Shown in pieces: positions 49,200 to 58,418 of a stretch of DNA of 64,000 bases; position 1 is the stretch's first letter, and each line of letters opens with the position of its first letter. The stretch comes from Bradyrhizobium paxllaeri (GTDB lineage Bacteria > Pseudomonadota > Alphaproteobacteria > Rhizobiales > Xanthobacteraceae). The stretch lies in the NCBI RefSeq assembly GCF_001693515.2, contig NZ_CP042968.1:4588001-4652000 (forward strand). The letters are read 5' to 3'. Made by a program: the position numbers and the translations under genes. The notes under the pieces were generated by a model. It made no database searches. It was not told the DNA's origin and was given only the letters and a program-made list of their open reading frames with translations.

Positions 49200-49937
49200 T
49201 CAACTCAACAGCTCGACCTTGCCGGTTGCAAGCCGGTAGATGCCGCCGACCACTTTGAGCTTGTTCTGCTCGACGGCCGCGTTGAGGATCGGTGCGGCCG
49301 ATTTCAGCTTGGCGACGTTATCAATCACGTTCTGGCGGATGGCGTTGTCGAGCGCGTTTCCGCTCTGCTGTGCTGACGCCTTCACCGCGGGAGCAATCGC
49401 GGCCACCAGCGATGGTATGTGTCCGGGTGGTGGCTTGTCGTCCTTCAGGGATTTGATCGTCGCGTCGACGGCACCGCAACTGTCGTGACCCAGCACGAGG
49501 ATCATCGGCGTGCCGAGCACGGCGACGGCATACTCCATGCTTGCAACCGTATCGTCGTTGGCGAAATTGCCAGCAACGCGGCAGACGAACAGGTCACCAC
49601 GCCCGCTATCGAAGGCATATTCGGGCGCGATGCGCGAATCTGCGCAGCTCAGCACGGCCGCGTAAGGGTTCTGACCTCCGACCAATGCTTCCCTTTCATG
49701 CTTGAAGTCGTGGCGCCGCGCTGTGCCACCAACATAGCGCACATTTCCTTCCATCAATTTCTTGAGGGCGGCATCCGGCGACAACACGTTCTGCGGCTTG
49801 GGAGGAGTTTTCGTGTCCTTGGCGTTAGCTGTGCCGGCGAGCATCAGCCCACCAAGTGCCGAAGCCGCAAAGAGAACTACGGAACGCCGCGAGGGCGCCG
49901 TCGGATGAAGCTGATCTAATGAACATTTTTCGCACAT
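49200..49937 (-). CDS. Tat-exported beta-class carbonic anhydrase
   Basis: This zinc enzyme interconverts CO2 and bicarbonate. It has 245 residues. An N-terminal Tat-type signal (SRRSVVLFAASALGGLMLAGTANA) places it in the periplasm, unlike most beta-class enzymes. Zinc ligands and dyad are complete: Cys98, Asp100 and Arg102 (SCADSR), and His151 and Cys154 (GHDSCGAV). The extra N-terminal MCEKC could bind metal before cleavage. It stands alone, convergent with the acetyltransferase. Confidence 0.9.
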   Translation of the reverse strand: MCEKCSLDQLHPTAPSRRSVVLFAASALGGLMLAGTANAKDTKTPPKPQNVLSPDAALKKLMEGNVRYVGGTARRHDFKHEREALVGGQNPYAAVLSCADSRIAPEYAFDSGRGDLFVCRVAGNFANDDTVASMEYAVAVLGTPMILVLGHDSCGAVDATIKSLKDDKPPPGHIPSLVAAIAPAVKASAQQSGNALDNAIRQNVIDNVAKLKSAAPILNAAVEQNKLKVVGGIYRLATGKVELLS

Positions 49938-50141
49938 TGCAATTTTCCTTGCCCTTGCGACTCACGGCGTCCGAGTCGCTAACGCCCGACAATAACACCC
50001 CTGGTTGCGCGGTGGGACTTCGCGGAATCGGGATGGTTAAGCTTTGGTTCTGGACAGGCAAAAGATGCGAGCATCTCCCTCTCACACGAATTCTCTGCAT
50101 CATTCGCGAACATGCTGGCACGCGCCATGTCCGGGCGTCGA

Positions 50142-53100
50142 TTATAGCGTCTGCACGTCCACCACGCCGGCCACCGCCTTGATCGCGCCGGCGATCTGCG
50201 GCGAGACCTTGAAGCGGCCCGGCAGCTTCATTTCCACCTCGGTCTGCAGGTCGAGCATCATGACCACCGAGACGTCGCCATCGGCTCCGCCCGATGGCGC
50301 AGGTGCGGGCTTTGCCGGCAGGCCCTTGGCCGGACCGTTTGTTGCCGATGCCTCGGGCATATTGAGCCGCCGCGCGATCGAATCCAGGGGCTTGGTGTCG
50401 CGAACGAAAATCCGCAGGCCTTTTTGGGTTTTGGCCGCGGCGTCATCCAGCGGCTCGGCATGCAGCACCCGCGCGCGGACGTCCTCACCCTGCAACTCGG
50501 CGCCGAGTTGCAACAGCACGGCAGCGCCCGGCTCCAGCACGTCGCGATATTGCGCCAGTCCTTCGGAAAACAGCACGGCTTCGAAATGCCCGGTCGGGTC
50601 CGACAGGCCCATGATGCCCATCTTGTTGCCGGTCTTGGTCCGGCGTTCCATCCGCGACACCACGGTGGCCGCGACCTTGCCCGCGGTCGCACCGGTTTTG
50701 ACGGCGCGGGAGAATTCCGCCCAGGACTGCACGCGCAGCCGCTTCAGCACGGTCACGTAATCGTCGAGCGGATGACCTGACAGGAAGAAGCCGACGGCGT
50801 CGTATTCGCGGCGGAGTTTTTCGGCCGGCAGCCAGGGTTCGATCTGCGGCAGCATGATGGTCGGTGCGTCCGCCGCATTGCCGAACATGTCGTTCTGGCC
50901 GATCGTTGCCGCCTCGTGGCTGCGCTGGCAGGCGGCGAGAATGGCGTCGGCGCCTGCAAAGACGCGGGCGCGGTTGGATTCGAGCGTGTCGAAGGCGCCG
51001 GCCGCGGCGAGACTCTCGATGATGCGCTTGTTGATCGCACGCGGATTGACCCGAGCAGCGAAGTCCGCAAGCGAGGTGAACGCGCTCTTCTTGCGTTCCT
51101 CCACGATCTGATCGATCGCCTGTTGCCCGACGCCCTTCAGCGCGGCCAGCGCGTAGTAGATGGTGTTCTCGCCGACCTCGAAGGTGGCGCCCGAGCGGTT
51201 GATGTTTGGCGCCTCGACCTTGATGCCGAGCCGCTGCGCCTCGGCGCGAAATTCCGAGAGCTTGTCGGTGTTGTTGAGTTCGAGCGTCATCGACGCCGCC
51301 AGGAACTCTACCGGGTAATGCGCCTTCATGTAGGCGGTGTGGTAGGACACCAGCGCGTAGGCCGCGGCGTGGCTCTTGTTGAAGCCGTAGTCGGCGAATT
51401 TTGCCAGCAGTTCGAAGATCGTGTCGGCCTGCCCTTTCGGCACGCCGTTCTTGACCGCGCCGGCGACGAAGATGTCGCGCTGCTTGTCCATCTCGGCGCG
51501 AATCTTCTTGCCCATCGCGCGGCGTAGCAGGTCGGCGTCGCCGAGCGAATAACCCGACATCACCTGCGCGATCTGCATCACCTGTTCCTGGTAGATGATG
51601 ACGCCGAACGTCTCCTTGAGGATCGGCTCCAGCACGGGGTGCAGATATTCCGGCTCCTCGTCGCCGTGCTTGCGCGCGCAATAGGTCGGGATGTTGGCCA
51701 TCGGGCCCGGGCGATAGAGCGCCACCAGCGCGATGATGTCCTCGAAACGGTCGGGACGCATGTCGATCAGCGCGCGCCGCATGCCCTGGCTTTCCACCTG
51801 GAACACGCCGACCACATCGCCCCGCGCCAGCATCTGGTAACTCGGCGCGTCGTCGATCGGAAGCGTTGCCAGGTCGACATCAATGCCACGCGGCTTGAGC
51901 AGCTTCACCGCAACATCGAGCACAGTCAGCGTTTTCAGGCCGAGGAAGTCGAACTTCACGAGCCCCGCCGGCTCGACCCATTTCATGTTGAACTGGGTCA
52001 CCGGCATGTCGGATTTCGGATCGCGATAGAGCGGCACCAGTTCGCTCAAGGGCCGATCGCCGATCACGATGCCGGCTGCGTGGGTCGAGGCGTGGCGCGT
52101 CAACCCTTCGAGGCGCTGGGCGATGTCAAAGGCCCGCGCCACCACCGGATCCTCGTCGCGGAACGCCTGCAGCTTGGGCTCGCCCTCGATCGCCTGCGCC
52201 AGCGTCACCGGCGCGGCGGGATTTTGCGGCACGAGTTTTGTCAGCTTGTCTACCTGGCCGTACGGCATCTGCAGCACGCGGCCAACGTCGCGCAGCACGC
52301 CACGCGCCTGCAGGGTACCGAAGGTGATGATCTGCGCCACCTGATCGCGGCCGTAGCGCTGCTGCACGTACTGGATCACCTCGCCGCGGCGATCCTGGCA
52401 GAAGTCGATGTCGAAGTCCGGCATCGACACGCGCTCGGGATTGAGGAAGCGCTCGAACAGCAGACCGAACTTGATCGGGTCGAGGTCGGTGATGGTCAGC
52501 GCCCACGCCACCAGCGAGCCCGCGCCGGAGCCGCGGCCCGGTCCGACCGGAATGCCCTGCGACTTGCCCCATTTGATGAAGTCGGAGACGATCAGGAAGT
52601 AGCCCGCATATTTCATGCGCGTGATGACATCGAGTTCGAAGGCGAGCCGCTTGTTGTAGTCCTCCTCCGTCGTGTTCGGGGAAAGACCATGCACGCGCAG
52701 GCGCTTCGCGAGCCCCTCCTCCGCCTGACGCTTCAGCTCGGCGGCTTCGACCGCGGCGGCGTCTGAACTCGATGCGGCACCGACGGTGAAGAACGGCAGG
52801 ATCGGCTTGCGCGTCTTCGGCCGGAACGAGCAGCGCTCCGCGATCTCGACGGTCGAGGCCAGCGCTTCCGGAATGTCGGCGAACAGCAGCGCCATCTCGG
52901 CGCGGGTCTTGAAGCGGTGGTCCGGCGTGAGCTGGTCGCGGTCGGTCTCGGCGATCAGCTTGCCGCCGGCAATGCACAACAGGGCGTCATGGGCCTCGTA
53001 ATCGTCGTTCGAGGCAAAATACGGCTCATTGGTCGCGACCAGCGGCAGGCCCTTGGCATAGGCGAGATCGATCAGGCCGCCCTCGACGCGACGCTCCTTG

Positions 53101-53651
53101 TCGATGCCGTGGCGCTGCAATTCGATATAGAGGCGATCGCCGAACAAGCTGGCCAACCGCTCGCAACGGCTTGCCGCAAGCGCCGCGTGATCGGCCTGCA
53201 GCGCCAGCGAGATCGGCCCATCCGGGCCGCCGGTCAGCGCGATCAGATCCTCGGAATCGCCTTCCAGCCACTCGAGCTTGATATGCGGGGATTGATGGAC
53301 CGGCGTTTCCAGAAACGCGCGCGAGTTCAGCCGCATCAGGCTGCGGTAGCCGCGCTCCTTTGCAGCCAGCAGCACGATTCGCGACGGCGTGGCGGCCAGC
53401 GCATTGCGCGCGTTCGGGTCCTGGTCACCGAAATCGACGGCGAGTTCGCAGCCGACGATCGGCTGGATGCCGTAGCCCGCCATCTTGTCGGAGAATTCCA
53501 GCGCCCCGAACATGTTGTCGGTATCGGTCAGCGCCAGCGCCGGCTGGCGGTCGGCTTTCGCCAGTTCGCCGAGTTTGGCGATCTTGATCGAGCCCTTCAG
53601 CAGCGAATAGGCCGAATGAACGTGAAGGTGAACAAATCCGGCACTGGACAT
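50142..53651 (-). CDS. dnaE: DNA polymerase III subunit alpha
   Basis: This is the replicative polymerase. It has 1,169 residues. The N-terminal PHP domain opens with FVHLHVHSAYSLLKGSIKI; the palm carries the catalytic acidic pair in GPGRGSGAGSLVAWALTITDLDPIKF...PDFDIDFCQDRRGEV; the fingers include HASTHAAGIVIGD and LVKFDFLGLKTLTVLD; YGFNKSHAAAYALVSYHTAY precedes the helix-hairpin-helix and OB domains. Length and the full PHP domain indicate the main DnaE rather than the mutagenic DnaE2. Confidence 0.97.
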   Translation of the reverse strand: MSSAGFVHLHVHSAYSLLKGSIKIAKLGELAKADRQPALALTDTDNMFGALEFSDKMAGYGIQPIVGCELAVDFGDQDPNARNALAATPSRIVLLAAKERGYRSLMRLNSRAFLETPVHQSPHIKLEWLEGDSEDLIALTGGPDGPISLALQADHAALAASRCERLASLFGDRLYIELQRHGIDKERRVEGGLIDLAYAKGLPLVATNEPYFASNDDYEAHDALLCIAGGKLIAETDRDQLTPDHRFKTRAEMALLFADIPEALASTVEIAERCSFRPKTRKPILPFFTVGAASSSDAAAVEAAELKRQAEEGLAKRLRVHGLSPNTTEEDYNKRLAFELDVITRMKYAGYFLIVSDFIKWGKSQGIPVGPGRGSGAGSLVAWALTITDLDPIKFGLLFERFLNPERVSMPDFDIDFCQDRRGEVIQYVQQRYGRDQVAQIITFGTLQARGVLRDVGRVLQMPYGQVDKLTKLVPQNPAAPVTLAQAIEGEPKLQAFRDEDPVVARAFDIAQRLEGLTRHASTHAAGIVIGDRPLSELVPLYRDPKSDMPVTQFNMKWVEPAGLVKFDFLGLKTLTVLDVAVKLLKPRGIDVDLATLPIDDAPSYQMLARGDVVGVFQVESQGMRRALIDMRPDRFEDIIALVALYRPGPMANIPTYCARKHGDEEPEYLHPVLEPILKETFGVIIYQEQVMQIAQVMSGYSLGDADLLRRAMGKKIRAEMDKQRDIFVAGAVKNGVPKGQADTIFELLAKFADYGFNKSHAAAYALVSYHTAYMKAHYPVEFLAASMTLELNNTDKLSEFRAEAQRLGIKVEAPNINRSGATFEVGENTIYYALAALKGVGQQAIDQIVEERKKSAFTSLADFAARVNPRAINKRIIESLAAAGAFDTLESNRARVFAGADAILAACQRSHEAATIGQNDMFGNAADAPTIMLPQIEPWLPAEKLRREYDAVGFFLSGHPLDDYVTVLKRLRVQSWAEFSRAVKTGATAGKVAATVVSRMERRTKTGNKMGIMGLSDPTGHFEAVLFSEGLAQYRDVLEPGAAVLLQLGAELQGEDVRARVLHAEPLDDAAAKTQKGLRIFVRDTKPLDSIARRLNMPEASATNGPAKGLPAKPAPAPSGGADGDVSVVMMLDLQTEVEMKLPGRFKVSPQIAGAIKAVAGVVDVQTL

Positions 53652-53836
53652 GCGCTAAATGGGCTCTTGCATCGTGGTGGGGAGCGATCGCCGGCCGCTT
53701 ACACGCGTGCCGACTCGCCGCCGCAATGGTGATACCTGGGCTTCGCGGAGTCTACGCGGAACGTAGCCTCCGCCCCCGCCATCCGGCTTTTCCCCAACCG
53801 TCGGCTCTCCGTGCCGGAGTCAGGTTTTCGCCCGCC

Positions 53837-53935
53837 TCAAAGCTGCGGAATCACCTGCGCCCACACCGCGATCATCCCAACGAACAGCGTAATCGACGCC
53901 AGCGCCGCCGCTTCTTCCACGAACATCCGCAACAT
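53837..53935 (-). CDS. 32-aa single-helix membrane protein under SOS control (SidA-like candidate)
   Basis: The frame MLRMFVEEAAALASITLFVG plus MIAVWAQVIPQL is preceded by GGGAGT at good spacing. One hydrophobic helix fills residues about 9-28, with charged residues only at the N-terminus. Two perfect LexA boxes end 22 bases upstream of the ATG, so it should be SOS-induced. Caulobacter SidA is a 29-aa SOS-induced inner-membrane peptide that blocks division through FtsW/FtsI; the size, topology and regulation match, but I cannot show homology. It lies 185 bases upstream of dnaE on the same strand. Confidence 0.65.
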   Translation of the reverse strand: MLRMFVEEAAALASITLFVGMIAVWAQVIPQL

Positions 53936-53957
53936 GGTCCGACTCCCTACGGGTTGA

Positions 53958-53990
53958 GAACATATGAGGAACATTGTTCCTTTTTTGTTC
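53958..53990 (-). promoter_or_regulatory. Two perfect tandem LexA (SOS) boxes
   Basis: GAAC-N7-GAAC lies at 53958-53972 and GTTC-N7-GTTC at 53976-53990, three bases apart, both exact matches to the alphaproteobacterial SOS consensus. A TTGACT hexamer (complement of 53995-54000) lies just upstream, so LexA would cover the promoter. The layout resembles the double box before lexA at 9178-9218. Confidence 0.85.
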
Positions 53991-54176
53991 TAGGAGTCAA
54001 GGGTCGGAAGCGGGGTGATGCCTCCGGAAGAAATTGCTTGGTTAATTTCGCAGGTCAGGAAACTGCTTTGCAACCACCTTCAACCGAGGCGGCGGCATCG
54101 ACGAGCAGCTCCCCCGTTTGCGCTATATCGATGATCCAGTGGACGAATCGGTGGGCAACCCAGGGCGTTTTGGGGA

Positions 54177-54428
54177 TTACTCGAAGCGCTGCATAAGTCG
54201 CTCGATGTAGTCGTTCACAGCATCAGCAAAACTCAAATCCACGCCGGAACATTCTTCCTTGTGCGCCTGGACGGCCTGCTGGACGTTAGCAAGAGCATTT
54301 TTCTGGTCCGGCGGCGGCGTCGCAGCCACGTATTCGTTGACCGCTCGTTCTGCCGTCGCAATGCCGTTGGTGTCGCCCTCCGCGATCAGCGGGCGCAAAA
54401 CCGACATGCATTTGTCAAAGGTTTCCAT
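54177..54428 (-). CDS. Small hypothetical helical protein
   Basis: This 83-residue soluble, acidic, helix-rich protein (METFDKCMSVLRPLIAEGDTNGIATAERAVNEYVAA...FADAVNDYIERLMQRFE) has two Cys. It has no signal peptide and no recognised domain. It is followed downstream by about 240 bases of non-coding DNA and then the SOS operator of the next gene. Confidence 0.55.
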   Translation of the reverse strand: METFDKCMSVLRPLIAEGDTNGIATAERAVNEYVAATPPPDQKNALANVQQAVQAHKEECSGVDLSFADAVNDYIERLMQRFE

Positions 54429-54548
54429 CCCGCCAATATGATCCCTAACCGGGTCGATTCCTAGGCAGTCAGCCTGCCACCATCAAATAGTGACGCAGCA
54501 CTCCAAAGCGATCTTCCGACAGGATGTTGCGGCCGCCCCGGCCGCAAC

Positions 54549-54579
54549 AAAAAAGCCCCGGGACGGCGCCCGGGGCTTT
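54549..54579 (-). terminator. Rho-independent terminator of the outer-membrane protein gene
   Basis: The stem GCCCCGGG extends by three A-T pairs, with a six-base loop and a T-run on the minus strand (plus-strand A-run 54549-54554). It starts 25 bases after the gene's stop codon. Confidence 0.88.
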
Positions 54580-54603
54580 CGTTGTTAGCAAGTTCGCGCG
54601 CGA

Positions 54604-55350
54604 TCAGTACCGCGAGACGGCCGGACCGCCGAACTTGTAGTTCAGGCGGGCGGTGACGAGATCGACGTCCTGACGGATGCGGTCGGTGCCGACGAAGCCG
54701 CCACCCGGCGCGGTGAAGGTGTAGGTACGATCCTGCATGAACAGGTGATTGTACTCGACGCCGACCGACCAGTTCGGGGCGAAGGCGTATTCGAGGCCGG
54801 CACCGATCGTACCGCCCCAGCGGGTGTCGTCGCCGGTGACGCCAACAAGTGCGCCTGCAAAGTTGTTGATGCGGTAGCTATTCGCGGTCACCGCAGCACC
54901 GCCCTTGACGTAGAGCAGGACGTTGTTGACGGCATAACCGACCTGACCGGTGAACAGGCCGAACGCATCGACGTTCGTGTGATTGCGAGAATTGGCGAAC
55001 ACCTGGCTCACGTTGCTGCCCGAGAAGTCGGCCCAGTTGCCCTGAGCTTCAAGGCCGAACACCCAGGTGCCGGCCTGCCAGCGATAGCCGACCTGGCCAC
55101 CGACCGTGCCGCCGGTCGCGTCATGAGAGCCTTCCGGCCCAACCAAAAAAGCAGGCGGAACCGAATCCCAAGAGTTGCGGCTCGAACCCCAACCACCGTT
55201 CGCACCGATGTAGAACCCGGTCCAGTCATACACAGCAGCGACCATCGGGGGCGCCTTGGTGTAGGGACGCGCAGCGAGATCCGCAGCGAGTGCCGGCGCA
55301 GTTGCGCCGAGTGCGATCAGACTGGCTGTAACAAGCAAAACCTTCTTCAT
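54604..55350 (-). CDS. Outer-membrane beta-barrel protein (Omp25/31 type)
   Basis: This 248-residue protein starts at the ATG at 55350; the long upstream extension of the frame is not part of it. Signal peptide MKKVLLVTASLIALGATAPALAA is followed by DLAARPYTKAPPMVAAVYDWTGFYIGANGGWG, the hallmark start of rhizobial Omp25/Omp31-like barrels. Alternating strands and the terminal aromatic-rich LNYKFGGPAVSRY complete an eight-stranded barrel. Multiple paralogues are normal in Bradyrhizobium. It has its own terminator and an AT-rich upstream region. Confidence 0.88.
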   Translation of the reverse strand: MKKVLLVTASLIALGATAPALAADLAARPYTKAPPMVAAVYDWTGFYIGANGGWGSSRNSWDSVPPAFLVGPEGSHDATGGTVGGQVGYRWQAGTWVFGLEAQGNWADFSGSNVSQVFANSRNHTNVDAFGLFTGQVGYAVNNVLLYVKGGAAVTANSYRINNFAGALVGVTGDDTRWGGTIGAGLEYAFAPNWSVGVEYNHLFMQDRTYTFTAPGGGFVGTDRIRQDVDLVTARLNYKFGGPAVSRY

Positions 55351-55648
55351 TCTTATTCCCGTTCCTTTTTGACAGCCCCCAAGGCCGCGACATGCTCTTA
55401 GCATCGTTCGCTCGAATTGCTGTAACCTCACGGCCACAGCACACACCAAAGGGCCGCAGTGTGAACGTAAATTAATGTTGTCTTGCAGGCACTTTTTGAA
55501 ACATTGCATCATAGCTTGCCGCAAATAGTTCACATTTGATTTTTCAGCGACGTAACGATGTGAATCGGTTGGCGGGATTGCGCAGCTGCCGCTTGTCGAC
55601 GAAAATGGAACGGCGCAAAACGCCGATGCGCCATGAAGGAGATTCGAA

Positions 55649-55939
55649 ATGCGTAGAGCGATACTGGCCGTGCTGGCCGCGAGCGGACTGGCAGCAATCG
55701 GCGCCGCGCCCGCCGAAGCGGTCGGCACAAGATATCCGTTCTGCCTTCAGGGCGATGAATATCCGGGGCTGAGCTACTGCACCTTCACGAGCTACGAACA
55801 GTGCCAGGCGACCGCGTCGGGACGCTTTCTCTACTGCATCGCCAATCCCTATTACATCGGCGAACGCGAACCGGCGCCCTCCGCCTATCGCCCGCTGCCC
55901 GGCCGTGCGCTGCCGCCCGCCCCCGCTTACGGCAGATAG
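55649..55939 (+). CDS. DUF3551 family secreted protein (first of two)
   Basis: This 96-residue protein is preceded by AAGGAG. A signal peptide (MRRAILAVLAASGLAAIGAAPAEA) is followed by the DUF3551 pattern YPFCLQGDEYPGLSYCTFTSYEQCQATASGRFLYCIANPYY with four conserved Cys, then a Pro-rich tail. The function is unknown. The pattern is a lineage marker for Bradyrhizobium and relatives. Confidence 0.82.
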   Translation: MRRAILAVLAASGLAAIGAAPAEAVGTRYPFCLQGDEYPGLSYCTFTSYEQCQATASGRFLYCIANPYYIGEREPAPSAYRPLPGRALPPAPAYGR

Positions 55940-56089
55940 CGAGCAGCGCGGCCATCCCGCGAGGCATTCCGCGCGAGCCTGCGCACACAGGCACCTACAA
56001 CGCGTGAACGTGATTTGACGCGCGGCTGCGTCGAATATCTGCTGGCCGTCAGCACCCGCGGATCAGCCGCAGCTCTCATGGAGGTTCTG

Positions 56090-56356
56090 ATGCGCAATCT
56101 GGCTCTGGCAATTTTGGCGATCGGCGCGGCCTCGGCGGCTGCGCCGGCGCAAGCGCAGACATACGATCCCGGCTATCCGGTTTGCCTGCATGTTTATGGC
56201 AAGATCAGCTATTACGAATGTGCTTACACGTCGCTGCCCCAATGCAACGCGACCGCATCGGGCCGTTCGGCGCAGTGCGTGATCAATCCCTATTACGCGT
56301 ATGCTTCCCAGGGACCGTCGGCACCTCGCAACAAGCGGTACCGCAACGGCTACTGA
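56090..56356 (+). CDS. DUF3551 family secreted protein (second of two)
   Basis: This 88-residue protein starts at the ATG at 56090, which has GGAGG five bases upstream. Signal peptide MRNLALAILAIGAASAAAPAQA is followed by the same four-Cys pattern as the preceding gene (YPVCLHVYGKISYYECAYTSLPQCNATASGRSAQCVINPYY). The pair arose by tandem duplication. It is convergent with lolD, six bases between the stops. Confidence 0.82.
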   Translation: MRNLALAILAIGAASAAAPAQAQTYDPGYPVCLHVYGKISYYECAYTSLPQCNATASGRSAQCVINPYYAYASQGPSAPRNKRYRNGY

Positions 56357-56362
56357 ACGCCG

Positions 56363-57076
56363 CTAGTCCATTTCGACGACCTGGCCGTCGACCAGAGACA
56401 CGCGCCGGTCCATCCGGCCGGCCAGTTCCATGTTATGGGTGGCGATCAGCATCGCGACCTGCGTCGCCTTCACAAGCTGCATCAACGCATTGAAGACACG
56501 GTCGGCCGTCGTCGGATCGAGATTGCCGGTCGGCTCGTCCGCGAGGAGCACCCGCGGCGCATTGGCGACCGCGCGCGCGATGGCGACGCGCTGCTGCTCG
56601 CCGCCGGAGAGTTCGGCCGGGCGGTGCGTGATGCGGTCGCCGAGGCCGAGATAGGCCAAAATCTCCTGCGAGCGCTTGATCGTCTCGGAACGTTTGAGGC
56701 CGCGGATCATCTGCGGCAGCATGACGTTTTCGAGCGCGGTGAATTCCGGCAGCAGCCGATGCGACTGATAGACGAAGCCGATGTCGGAGCGCCGGATCTG
56801 GGTGCGATCGATGTCGGACAATTGCGAGGTGGGCGTACCCGCGACATAGACCTCGCCGTCATCAGGAGTTTCGAGCAGCCCCGCGATGTGCAGCAGCGTC
56901 GACTTGCCCGAGCCCGACGGCGCCACCAGCGCCACCGACTGTCCCGCCCACAGCGCGAGCTTGGCGCCGTTCAGGATCGTCAGCGTCGCCTCGCCCTGCC
57001 TGTACTCGCGTTTTATCTCGTGGAGATAGATAACCGGTACGTCTTCCGCCTCTTCGGCCATCGCGCCCTCACTCAT
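56363..57076 (-). CDS. lolD: Lipoprotein-releasing ABC transporter ATPase LolD
   Basis: This powers release of outer-membrane lipoproteins from the inner membrane. It has 237 residues. Walker A is APSGSGKST (52-60), the signature LSGGEQ (156-161), Walker B VLLADEP (176-182), and the Lol-specific stretch is [26 protein letters not shown]. The start overlaps the end of lolC by eight bases, so the two are translated together. Confidence 0.93.
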   Translation of the reverse strand: MSEGAMAEEAEDVPVIYLHEIKREYRQGEATLTILNGAKLALWAGQSVALVAPSGSGKSTLLHIAGLLETPDDGEVYVAGTPTSQLSDIDRTQIRRSDIGFVYQSHRLLPEFTALENVMLPQMIRGLKRSETIKRSQEILAYLGLGDRITHRPAELSGGEQQRVAIARAVANAPRVLLADEPTGNLDPTTADRVFNALMQLVKATQVAMLIATHNMELAGRMDRRVSLVDGQVVEMD

Positions 57077-58349
57077 ATCGGAGCGCGTCGACAGGATCGA
57101 GCCGTGCGGCGCGCCACGACGGATAGAGCGTCGCCAGGAACGACAGCGTCAGCGCCATGATCACGACCGCGGTGGTCTCGCCGAAATCGATCTCGGCCGG
57201 CAGGCGCGAGAGGAAATAGAGTTCCGGCGAGAACAATTCGGTGTTGGTCATCCAGGACAGGAACTGCCTGATGGATTCGATGTTCAGGCAGATCAGCATG
57301 CCGACGAAGAACCCGGTCAGCGTGCCGACCACGCCGATCGCAGCACCCGTGATCAGGAATATCCGCATGATCGAGCCCTGCGAGGCGCCCATGGTGCGCA
57401 GGATCGCGATGTCCTGCCCCTTGTCCTTGACCAGCATGATCAGGCCGGAAACGATGTTGAGCGCGGCCACCAGCACGATCATGGTCAGGATCAGGAACAT
57501 CACGTTGCGCTCGACCTGCAACGCGTTGAAGAAAGTCGAGTTGCGCTGCCGCCAGTCGACCAGGAACACCGGCCGCCCCGCCGCCTCCGTCACGCTCTTG
57601 CGGAAGGCGTCGATGCGGTCGGGATTGGTGGTGAATACCTCGATCGCGGTCACGTCGTCCTTGCGGTTGAAATAGGCCTGCGACTCCGGCAGCGGCATGA
57701 ACACGAAGCTGGCGTCATATTCCGACATGCCGATCTCGAACACGGCCGCCACCTTGTAAGGCTTGATGCGCGGCGTGGTTCCCATCGGCGTCACCGCGCC
57801 CTTGGGCGCGACCAGCGTGATGGTGTCGCCGGCATGCAGCGACAATTGATCGGCGAGCCGGCGCCCGATGGTGACGCCCTGCCCCTCGTCAAAACCCTCC
57901 AGCGTGCCCTGCTTGATGTTCTTGGCGATCGAGGTGAGCTTGTTGAGGTCCGCCGAGCGCATGCCGCGCACCAGCACACCGGCGGCGTTGAAGGCGGAGG
58001 ACGCCAGCGCCTGCCCGTCCACGACCGGTGCGGCAAGGCGAATGCCGTCGAGCTGGCTGATACGCTCTGCGACGTCCTTCCAGTCGGTCAGCGGCGATTC
58101 CAGCGGCTGCACCAGAAGATGGCCGTTCAGCCCGAGGATCTTGTCCAGGAGTTCCTTGCGAAAACCGTTCATCACGGCCATCACGATGATCAGCGTGGCG
58201 ACGCCGAGCATGATGCCGAGGAACGAAAAGCCGGCGATGACGGAAATGAAACCTTCCCGGCGGCGCGCGCGCAGGTAACGCCCGGACAACAGCCATTCGA
58301 AGGGCGCAAAAGGCGGGGTTCGGGCTGTATCGCTCATGGTCTCATCCAT
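57069..58349 (-). CDS. lolC: Lipoprotein-releasing ABC transporter permease LolC/E
   Basis: This 426-residue inner-membrane protein has one N-terminal helix, a large periplasmic MacB-like domain (about 55-270) and three C-terminal helices ([38 protein letters not shown] is the FtsX-domain signature). The start could also be the ATG at 58337 ([39 protein letters not shown]). A single LolC/E gene paired with lolD is the alphaproteobacterial arrangement, in which the permease works as a homodimer. Confidence 0.92.
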   Translation of the reverse strand: MDETMSDTARTPPFAPFEWLLSGRYLRARRREGFISVIAGFSFLGIMLGVATLIIVMAVMNGFRKELLDKILGLNGHLLVQPLESPLTDWKDVAERISQLDGIRLAAPVVDGQALASSAFNAAGVLVRGMRSADLNKLTSIAKNIKQGTLEGFDEGQGVTIGRRLADQLSLHAGDTITLVAPKGAVTPMGTTPRIKPYKVAAVFEIGMSEYDASFVFMPLPESQAYFNRKDDVTAIEVFTTNPDRIDAFRKSVTEAAGRPVFLVDWRQRNSTFFNALQVERNVMFLILTMIVLVAALNIVSGLIMLVKDKGQDIAILRTMGASQGSIMRIFLITGAAIGVVGTLTGFFVGMLICLNIESIRQFLSWMTNTELFSPELYFLSRLPAEIDFGETTAVVIMALTLSFLATLYPSWRAARLDPVDALRYE

Positions 58350-58418
58350 TACTCGATAATCCCATGATTCGGGCCAAATGTGGCCTTAATGACCAACATT
58401 ACGGTCGCGGTGGATATC

